Source: Burkholderiales bacterium (GTDB lineage: Bacteria > Pseudomonadota > Gammaproteobacteria > Burkholderiales > SG8-39). From it: a DNA stretch of 5,373 bases. This document shows, piece after piece, positions 1-5,373 of this stretch. Below the pieces are notes generated by a model. The model worked only from the letters and a program-made list of their open reading frames with translations. It was not told the DNA's origin and made no database searches. The stretch lies in NCBI GenBank assembly GCA_027457185.1, contig DAIDTN010000006.1, positions 1 through 5,373 of the forward strand, given 5' to 3'. The position numbers and the translations under genes are program-made. Position 1 is the stretch's first letter. The number at the start of each line of letters is the position of its first letter.

Positions 1-801
<801 letters not shown>

Positions 802-829
802 TTGCGGCCGCGCCCGCGGCGCGCGAACG

Positions 830-835
830 TATAAT
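830..835 (+). promoter_or_regulatory. Candidate -10 box for the 3-hydroxyacyl-CoA dehydrogenase gene
   Basis: A perfect TATAAT hexamer sits in the 68-base gap between the clpB stop and the dehydrogenase start, 34 bases before the ATG. It stands out in an otherwise very GC-rich stretch. The -35 region is poor: at a 17-base spacing the hexamer is GCCGCG, and the nearest TTG-like hexamer (TTGCGG, 802-807) is 22 bases away. Any promoter here is therefore either -10 driven or helped by an activator. It would give a leader of roughly 28 bases. Confidence 0.45.
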
Positions 836-869
836 CGTTCCCTGGGATTCATATTGAAAGGGAGCAGCC

Positions 870-2396
870 ATGCAGTTCGATCCGAAACGTAGTGATTTCA
901 CCCTGGGCATCATCGGTACCGGCGCCATGGGGCGCGGCATCGCGCAAGTCGCCACCACCGGCGGCATGCGCGTGCTGATGACCGATGCGCGCGCGGGCGC
1001 GGCGGCCGAGGCCAAGGCCTTCGTCGCCAAGATGCTCGAGCGCGCGGTGGAGAAGGGCAGCCTCACGAAAGAGGCGCATGCGGCGGCTGTGGGCCGGCTC
1101 GAGGTCGTCGATGGACCCGCCGCGATGGCGCCCTGCCACCTCGTGATCGAGGTCATCGTCGAGGACCTCGCGGCGAAACAAGCCCTGTTCGCGCAACTCG
1201 AGGGCATCGTCGGCGAGGGCTGCATCCTCGCCACCAACACGTCCTCGCTCGCGGTGACCACCATCGCGGCCAAGCTGAAGCGGCCGGAGCGCTTCGCCGG
1301 CATGCACTTTTTCAATCCGGTACCGCTGATGAAACTGGTCGAAGTGATCGACGGCGTGCGCACCGCGCCCGAGGTGGGCGACGCGCTGATGGAAGTAGGG
1401 CGGCGCATGGGCCGGGAGCCGGTGCGGGTGAAGGACGCGCCGGGATTCATCGTCAACCAGGTCGGGCGCGGCTTCGGCGTCGAAGCGGCGCACATCGCCG
1501 CCGAAGGCATCGCGAGCTTCGTCGACATCGACCGCATCATGCGCGACGTCGCGGGCTTTCGCATGGGCCCGTTCGAGCTGATGGAACTCACCGGCCTGGA
1601 CGTGAGCCAGCCCGCCAGCGTCGCGATCTACGAGCAGTGCTATCACGAGCCGCGCTATCGCCCGGCGCAATTGATGCGCAGCCGCTACGATGCCGGCATC
1701 TTCGGGCGCAAGACCAACAAGGGTTTCTACGACTACGCCGACGGCAAGGCAGTGGTGCCGGCCGAGGCGAGCGCGCCTTCCGCGCGGCCGAAGAGCGTGT
1801 GGGTCAGCCACGCCGAGCCCGATGGCCATGCCGCGCTCATGGCGCTATTGAAGACGCTGAACGCGCCGCTGGAGAGCGGGGCCATACCCAGCGTGCATGC
1901 GTTGATCCTGGTTACGCCTTACGGCGACGATGCGACTGCTTGCGCGGTCGAGCAGGGCCTGGATGCGAAGCGCACGGTGGCCGTGGACACGCTGTTTCCC
2001 ATGGTCAAGCGGCGCACCATCATGACCACGCCCGTCACCGATCCCGCCTACCGCGATGCGGCGCAGGGATTGCTCGCAAGCGACGGCGTGCCGGTGACGG
2101 CGATCAAGGACAGCCCGGGCTTCATCGCCCAGCGCATCGTGGCGATGATCGTCAACATCGGCTGCTACCTCGCGCAGAGCCGCACCGCGGCTCCGCCCGA
2201 CATCGACAAGGGCGCGACCCTGGGGCTCAACTATCCGCACGGGCCGATGGCGTTCGGCGACCTGCTCGGGCCGGCCAAGGTGCTCAGGGTGCTCGACAAC
2301 ATGATGAAACTGTATGCCGATCCGCGCTACCGGCCGAACCTGTGGCTCACGCGCCGCGCGCGCCTGGGCGTGTCGCTGCTGACGCCGGACAACTGA
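870..2396 (+). CDS. 3-hydroxyacyl-CoA dehydrogenase, two-part PaaH/PaaC-like
   Basis: The predicted reaction is NAD-dependent oxidation of a 3-hydroxyacyl-CoA to the 3-ketoacyl-CoA in the cytosol, as in beta-oxidation, phenylacetate or hydroxybutyryl-CoA metabolism. The product is 508 residues, near the roughly 475-505 of PaaH-type enzymes. The N-terminal Rossmann domain has GxGxMGxG at 16-23, with Asp39 after beta-2 favouring NAD. Expected active-site residues are present: Ser125/Ser126 in TNTSS, His146 in MHFFNPVP, Glu158 and Asn196 in PGFIVNQ. The first C-terminal helical domain covers about 190-290. A middle segment (about 310-410) looks like a Rossmann remnant without the glycine motif. 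A second helical domain follows (PGFIAQR, then GLNYPHGP), about 413-508. The start is supported by AAAGGGAG at 857-864, five bases before the ATG. The gene may be transcribed alone: clpB lies upstream on the same strand and a convergent unit lies downstream. The substrate chain length cannot be read from the sequence. Confidence 0.93.
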   Translation: MQFDPKRSDFTLGIIGTGAMGRGIAQVATTGGMRVLMTDARAGAAAEAKAFVAKMLERAVEKGSLTKEAHAAAVGRLEVVDGPAAMAPCHLVIEVIVEDLAAKQALFAQLEGIVGEGCILATNTSSLAVTTIAAKLKRPERFAGMHFFNPVPLMKLVEVIDGVRTAPEVGDALMEVGRRMGREPVRVKDAPGFIVNQVGRGFGVEAAHIAAEGIASFVDIDRIMRDVAGFRMGPFELMELTGLDVSQPASVAIYEQCYHEPRYRPAQLMRSRYDAGIFGRKTNKGFYDYADGKAVVPAEASAPSARPKSVWVSHAEPDGHAALMALLKTLNAPLESGAIPSVHALILVTPYGDDATACAVEQGLDAKRTVAVDTLFPMVKRRTIMTTPVTDPAYRDAAQGLLASDGVPVTAIKDSPGFIAQRIVAMIVNIGCYLAQSRTAAPPDIDKGATLGLNYPHGPMAFGDLLGPAKVLRVLDNMMKLYADPRYRPNLWLTRRARLGVSLLTPDN

Positions 2397-2402
2397 GCGT
2401 GT

Positions 2403-3056
2403 TTAGCGGAGGCGGGCGGCGATAAGGCGGCTGCCGCCCAAGGCACTCACGCCGGCAGGCAGGCGCAGGGACGCGGTGACGGCGCGCGCGCGTACCAGCA
2501 TCTCGTCCCACAGCGTGCTCGTGTTCTTGCGGAATACGGTATCGGCATCGGCGTGGACCACGTACCAGCCGCCGCGCTGCAATTCGAACGCCAGCTGTCC
2601 CGGCGCCCAGCCGCAGTAGCCGTTGAAAAAGCGCAGTTGCTTGGGCGGGTGGTGCAGCAGTTGTTCCACCACGACCGGATCCAGGGCGAAGGACACATCG
2701 CCGAGCACCCGCATGGCGCCCTCGGGCTTGTCCTTGGCGCGGAATATGGCGAACAGGCCGGCGGCTTCCACCGGACCGCCGAGGTACAGCGGTTCGGTGA
2801 AGCGCTTCAGCACCTCGCTCTTGGGCAGGATCTGCGCGAGCGAGTGCGGACCGGGACGATTGATGATGAAGCCGAAATTGCTGCCGTCCTCGGCCCGGGT
2901 GACCAGCACCACGGTCTGGCGGAAATTGGGGTCGAGCAATTCCGGCGCGGCGACCAGAAACACCGCGTTGGCGGAGTCGGAATCTTTGGCCTGCGCCGAT
3001 GCCGTTGACACCGGTCCGAGCAGGGCCGCAAGCAGCAATAGTAGCCGCAGGCTCAT
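2403..3056 (-). CDS. YqgE/AlgH-family protein with a predicted signal peptide
   Basis: This 217-residue protein belongs to the YqgE/AlgH (UPF0301/DUF179) family, whose biochemical role is not settled; AlgH has been linked to alginate regulation in Pseudomonas. Family signatures seen are DPNFRQTVVLV (42-52), GFIINRP (62-68), LGGPV (91-95) and GYCGWAPGQL (145-154). I chose the ATG at 3056 because it overlaps the tag stop as ATGA, the usual sign of translational coupling. An in-frame ATG at 3089 would add only 11 residues inside the tag gene. Residues 1-23 look like a Sec signal peptide: Arg4, a leucine/alanine core at 5-13, and an ASA or AQA cleavage site ending at 21 or 23. Typical YqgE proteins are cytoplasmic and begin directly at the family domain, so an exported form is unusual. 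There is no lipobox Cys, so a soluble periplasmic protein is the likeliest form. It is probably co-transcribed behind tag. Confidence 0.88.
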   Translation of the reverse strand: MSLRLLLLLAALLGPVSTASAQAKDSDSANAVFLVAAPELLDPNFRQTVVLVTRAEDGSNFGFIINRPGPHSLAQILPKSEVLKRFTEPLYLGGPVEAAGLFAIFRAKDKPEGAMRVLGDVSFALDPVVVEQLLHHPPKQLRFFNGYCGWAPGQLAFELQRGGWYVVHADADTVFRKNTSTLWDEMLVRARAVTASLRLPAGVSALGGSRLIAARLR

Positions 3057-3646
3057 CGCTTCGCCTGCACTTCTTCGTGGCGAAAGCATCCGACCAGATG
3101 GTCGTTGACCATGCCGGTGGCCTGCATGAAGGCATAGCAGATGGTCGAGCCGACGAACTTGAAGCCGCGCCGCTTCAGGTCCTGGCTCATCGCATCGGAT
3201 TCGGCGGTGCGCGCAGGCCCCTGTTTCAGGCTGCGCCGCCGGTGCTGCTTCGGTTTGCCGCCGACGAAAGCCCAGACGTAACGGTCGAACGAACCGAACT
3301 CCTTTTGCAGCGCCAGGAACGCTTTGGCATTTTGAATCGCGGCCGCGATCTTGAGCCGGTTGCGCACGATGCCGGCGTCGGCCAGCAGGCGCGCGATTTT
3401 CTTATCTGCGTAACGCGCGATTTTGCGCGCGTCGAAATGGTCGAAGGCCTTGCGATAATTTTCGCGCTTGTTGAGGATGGTCGACCATGACAGGCCGGCC
3501 TGCGCGCCTTCCAGGATCAGCAGTTCGAACAGCATGCGCTCCTCATGCACGGGTGTTCCCCATTCGCGGTCGTGGTAGGCGATATACGCTTCGCTGCCCA
3601 GGCACCAGGGACAGCGCTTCTGCGACTCGATTGCGCTCATGGCCAT
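3053..3646 (-). CDS. tag: DNA-3-methyladenine glycosylase I (Tag)
   Basis: Tag excises 3-methyladenine from alkylated DNA, starting base excision repair. The start at 3646 gives 197 residues, close to the 187 of E. coli Tag. It is favoured by GAGG (minus strand, 3657-3654) seven bases upstream. Another ATG at 3640 is possible, and a longer frame from 3733 would add 29 residues with no family resemblance. The zinc-site residues are all present: Cys12, His25 (AYHDREWG), His183 and Cys187 (NDHLVGC), with the four-residue spacing of the last pair conserved. Glu46 in LEGAQAGLSW corresponds to the catalytic Glu38 of E. coli Tag. The C-terminal RRGFKFVGSTICYAFMQA block is also typical. A second cysteine (Cys15, in CPWC) near the zinc ligand is an extra. 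The gene leads a two-gene unit and its TGA overlaps the start of the YqgE-like gene. Confidence 0.95.
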   Translation of the reverse strand: MAMSAIESQKRCPWCLGSEAYIAYHDREWGTPVHEERMLFELLILEGAQAGLSWSTILNKRENYRKAFDHFDARKIARYADKKIARLLADAGIVRNRLKIAAAIQNAKAFLALQKEFGSFDRYVWAFVGGKPKQHRRRSLKQGPARTAESDAMSQDLKRRGFKFVGSTICYAFMQATGMVNDHLVGCFRHEEVQAKR

Positions 3647-3653
3647 ATGATAG

Positions 3654-3657
3654 CCTC
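3654..3657 (-). promoter_or_regulatory. Ribosome binding site deciding the tag start
   Basis: GAGG on the minus strand lies seven bases before the ATG at 3646 and thirteen before the alternative ATG at 3640, so the first is preferred. A TATCAT hexamer (minus strand, 3652-3647) sits between this site and the ATG. It is too close to serve as a -10 box for this start. Confidence 0.5.
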
Positions 3658-3794
3658 GCGCCGCGGTAGCTGCCATCGTGCGCGCAAACTCCGGCGCGCG
3701 GTCGCCGCGCGATGACGCAAGTCGCGGAAACAAAAAGAATTTTGCCTGGGCCGCCGGTGGCTTGATCTGGGTCGAACTGCAATTGCGCGCTTTG

Positions 3795-3803
3795 TGCTAG
3801 CTT
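3795..3803 (+). promoter_or_regulatory. Possible extended -10 element for the biotin carrier / acyl-CoA dehydrogenase operon
   Basis: TGCTAGCTT fits an extended -10 pattern (TG, one base, then TAnnnT) and lies about 75 bases before the biotin carrier start. Only three of six core bases match TATAAT, and no good -35 box is found at 16-18 bases. The rest of the divergent region 3647-3878 shows only an AT-rich patch (3731-3744, a short CAAAA/TTTTG inverted repeat) and no operator I can name. A promoter must exist somewhere here for each strand, but this placement is tentative. Confidence 0.25.
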
Positions 3804-3878
3804 ACGCTGTCGATCGGGCGCCGCGGTGTTGCGCAGCGGTCGCTTCGCCACAAACAATCAATCGAGGAAGGAGTAACC

Positions 3879-4091
3879 ATGGCAGACGTTCTGGCTCCGC
3901 TGGCGGGTAAGATCCTGGCCGTGCTGGTCGCACCGGGTGCGAAAGTCGAGGAAGACGATGAACTCGCGGTCATCGAGGCGCTCAAGATGGAAAATACCGT
4001 GTACGCGCCCAGCGCCGGCACGGTCAAGGAAATCAAGGTGAAAATCGGCGACAGCGTCGAGGACGAAGCTGTCCTCATGGTGCTCGAATAA
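3879..4091 (+). CDS. Free-standing biotin carrier domain (biotinyl/lipoyl attachment protein)
   Basis: This 70-residue protein is a complete biotinyl-attachment fold with nothing else fused to it. The predicted biotinylated lysine is Lys36 in EALKMEN (codon 3984-3986), on the hairpin between two beta-rich halves; APLAG near the N-terminus and APSAGTV at 43-49 mark the quasi-symmetric repeats. Such small carriers shuttle carboxyl groups between biotin-dependent carboxylase and carboxyltransferase or decarboxylase subunits in the cytosol. Full-length AccB is about 150 residues with a Pro/Ala-rich linker and a protruding thumb, both absent here, so this is probably not the housekeeping fatty-acid-synthesis carrier. 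The start is firm: AAGGAG at 3868-3873 lies five bases before the ATG. The next gene begins 34 bases after the stop, so an operon is likely. The partner subunits are not in the window. A lipoyl role is less likely because lipoyl sites usually read DKA or DKV. Confidence 0.88.
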   Translation: MADVLAPLAGKILAVLVAPGAKVEEDDELAVIEALKMENTVYAPSAGTVKEIKVKIGDSVEDEAVLMVLE

Positions 4092-4125
4092 GCAACGGCA
4101 GACAATCTACAGAGGTAATACCCAG

Positions 4126-5286
4126 ATGAATTTCGAACTGAACGAAGAGCAGCGACTGATCCAGGACACGGCCAAGCGTTTCGCCGCGGAGGAAATTGCA
4201 CCGACGCTGGAGGCCGAGGAGGCGAAGCACGAATTCCGCCCCGACCGCGTCGCCAAGATGGGCGCGCTCGGCTTTTTCTCCTGTGCGGTGCCGGAGGAAC
4301 TCGGCGGCAGCGGCATGGGCTTCATGGAGTCGGTGCTGATGGCCGAGCAGATCGGCAAGGTATCGGCGTCCTGGCGCCTGCCGTTCAACATGCAGAACCT
4401 GGGACCGGCGCTGACCGTGAGCAAATTCGGCACCGAGGCGCAGAAGAAAAAATATGTCCCCGGCTGGGTCGCCGGCACGCAGCTCGGCTTTTTCGCGATG
4501 ACCGAACCCAACACCGGCTCCGACGTGGCCAGCATGAAGACCCACGCCATCGACCGCGGCGACCACTGGGAAGTGCACGGCAACAAGATGTGGATCTCGC
4601 AGGCGCACGTCGGCGACGCCGGACTGCTCTATGCCTACACCGACCGCGAGAATGGCAACAAGGGCATCACCGCCTTCATCATCGAGCCGAAGAAAATGAA
4701 AGGCTGCAGCGCGCGCCCGATCGAGACCAAGCTCGGCCTCAAATGCGCGCCCACCGGCGAGTTCGTGTTCGACGGCATGAAAGTGCCGAAGGAGAACGTG
4801 CTCGGCAAGGCGGGCGAGGGTTTCCGCGTGTGCATGTGGCAGCTGAACCATACGCGCCTGGGTTGCGCCGCGGGCGCGCTCGGCGTCGCCGGCGGGGCGC
4901 TCGACCTTGCGATCAATTACGCCAACGAACGCACCCAGTTCGGCAAACCGATTTCGCAGCATCAGATGATCCAGGCGCAGATCGCCGAGATGGTGGTCGA
5001 ACACCAGTCGGCGCAGATGCTCGTCTACCGCGCGGCCTGGCTGAAGGACCAGCACAAGCCGAACCAGTACGAGACCTCGGTCGCCAAGTACGCGGCCTCG
5101 GAGGCGGCGGTGCACGCGGCCAACGAGTGCATGAAAATATTCGGCTCCTACGGCTATTCGACCGAGTATCCGGCCGAGCGCTTCTATCGCGACGCCAAGT
5201 CGCTGCAGATCGTCGAAGGCACCTCCAACATCCAGAAAATCCTGATCTCGGGCATGGCGCTGGGCTTCACGCCCAACCGCGAGTAG
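4126..5286 (+). CDS. Acyl-CoA dehydrogenase, glutaryl-CoA dehydrogenase-like clade
   Basis: This 386-residue flavoenzyme is full length for the family and oxidises an acyl-CoA to its 2-enoyl-CoA, passing electrons to ETF. It has the helical N-terminal domain (about 1-120), the beta domain beginning FFAMTEPNTGSD (122-133) with MWIS after it, and the C-terminal helical domain with NERTQFGKPI and GYGYSTEYP. The catalytic base is Glu364 in VEGTSNIQ. LNHTRL, NERTQFGKP and YGYSTEYPAERFYRDA resemble, from memory, the non-decarboxylating glutaryl-CoA dehydrogenase of Desulfococcus. Arg84 aligns by eye with the substrate-carboxylate Arg of glutaryl-CoA dehydrogenases, and Val363 precedes the catalytic Glu. 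Related alicyclic acyl-CoA dehydrogenases cannot be excluded, so the substrate stays open. GAGGT at 4112-4116, nine bases before the ATG, is the likely ribosome binding site. The gene follows the biotin carrier closely and ends at a strong terminator. Confidence 0.92.
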   Translation: MNFELNEEQRLIQDTAKRFAAEEIAPTLEAEEAKHEFRPDRVAKMGALGFFSCAVPEELGGSGMGFMESVLMAEQIGKVSASWRLPFNMQNLGPALTVSKFGTEAQKKKYVPGWVAGTQLGFFAMTEPNTGSDVASMKTHAIDRGDHWEVHGNKMWISQAHVGDAGLLYAYTDRENGNKGITAFIIEPKKMKGCSARPIETKLGLKCAPTGEFVFDGMKVPKENVLGKAGEGFRVCMWQLNHTRLGCAAGALGVAGGALDLAINYANERTQFGKPISQHQMIQAQIAEMVVEHQSAQMLVYRAAWLKDQHKPNQYETSVAKYAASEAAVHAANECMKIFGSYGYSTEYPAERFYRDAKSLQIVEGTSNIQKILISGMALGFTPNRE

Positions 5287-5305
5287 GAGCGATCAGAGAC
5301 CGGGG

Positions 5306-5348
5306 AAAGGGGTCAGGGCGAGCATGCTCTGGCCCCTTTTTGTTTTTT
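5306..5348 (+). terminator. Rho-independent terminator after the acyl-CoA dehydrogenase gene
   Basis: AAAGGGGTCAG (5306-5316) pairs with CTGGCCCCTTT (5329-5339) as an 11-base-pair stem with one G-U pair and a 12-base loop. A T-rich run, T5337-T5341 then one G then T5343-T5348, follows directly. The loop contains the palindrome GAGCATGCTC (5320-5329), which could extend or compete with the outer stem. It lies 20 bases after the stop codon and should end the carrier/dehydrogenase transcript. The A-rich left arm could also let it act on the opposite strand, but less well. Confidence 0.85.
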
Positions 5349-5360
5349 CCAGAATGGCAT

Positions 5361-5373
5361 AAGGAACCAGCAT
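5361..5373 (+). other. Probable ribosome binding site and start of a further plus-strand gene cut by the window edge
   Basis: AAGGA (5361-5365) is followed six bases later by AT at the last two positions. If the next base is G, this is a well-placed start codon just past the terminator. The product cannot be guessed, and no coding sequence is visible. Confidence 0.4.

Noticed and set aside
807..820. GCCGC/GCGGC hairpin after the clpB stop as a clpB terminator
   Set aside because: The stem is only five pairs with a four-base loop and no T-tract follows. In DNA this GC-rich, such a match is expected by chance.
849..1829. 326-codon minus-strand frame opposite the 3-hydroxyacyl-CoA dehydrogenase gene
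   Set aside because: It is a shadow of the real gene, with low-complexity Arg/His/Ala composition and no recognisable domain.
3647..3733. Upstream extension of tag to the ATG at 3733
   Set aside because: The 29 added residues do not match the Tag family, whose members begin just before the zinc-binding Cys. The ATG at 3646 has a spaced GAGG.
3779..3786. GCAATTGC palindrome as an operator in the divergent region
   Set aside because: The symmetry stops at eight bases and no second copy is visible, so it cannot be told apart from chance.
3543..3857. 104-codon minus-strand frame across the start of tag and the divergent intergenic region
   Set aside because: It overlaps the well-supported tag start in another frame and resembles no known protein. 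The composition is typical of noncoding GC-rich sequence.
4075..5115. Long 346-codon open frame antisense to the acyl-CoA dehydrogenase gene
   Set aside because: It lies wholly opposite a well-recognised enzyme in GC-rich DNA, where antisense frames stay open by codon bias. The translation is rich in Arg, His and Leu with no family resemblance.

Overview
This GC-rich window is densely coding. It looks like a chromosomal fragment from a betaproteobacterium, possibly an environmental or metagenomic one. The inference rests on the ClpB C-terminus, the base composition and the mix of acyl-CoA genes; no rRNA or other phylogenetic marker is present. I see no mobile element, CRISPR array, tRNA or phage gene.

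Layout: (1) 1-801 (+) is the 3' end of clpB, carrying the complete second AAA+ ATPase module. (2) 870-2396 (+) encodes a 508-residue two-part 3-hydroxyacyl-CoA dehydrogenase of the PaaH/PaaC type, preceded by a perfect TATAAT box. (3) On the minus strand, a two-gene unit is read from 3646 down to 2403: tag (DNA-3-methyladenine glycosylase I), then a YqgE/AlgH-family protein. The two overlap by ATGA, and the YqgE-like protein carries an apparent Sec signal peptide. This unit meets the dehydrogenase gene tail-to-tail with only 6 bases between them. (4) A 232-base divergent intergenic region, 3647-3878, separates tag from the right-hand operon. (5) 3879-4091 (+) encodes a 70-residue free-standing biotin carrier domain. 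(6) 4126-5286 (+) encodes an acyl-CoA dehydrogenase. A strong hairpin and T-tract terminator follows, and the last bases look like the ribosome binding site and start of another plus-strand gene.

The most interesting theme is acyl-CoA metabolism. The acyl-CoA dehydrogenase resembles the glutaryl-CoA dehydrogenase clade. It has an Arg at the position I align with the substrate-carboxylate-binding Arg of that family. It also has Val, not Tyr, just before the catalytic Glu, as I recall for the non-decarboxylating anaerobic enzymes. A biotin carrier gene directly upstream fits a route in which glutaryl-CoA is oxidised to glutaconyl-CoA and then decarboxylated by a biotin enzyme to crotonyl-CoA. 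After hydration, the 3-hydroxyacyl-CoA dehydrogenase could act on the product. This is a hypothesis: no decarboxylase or carboxyltransferase subunit lies in the window, and the carrier could instead serve an acyl-CoA carboxylase.
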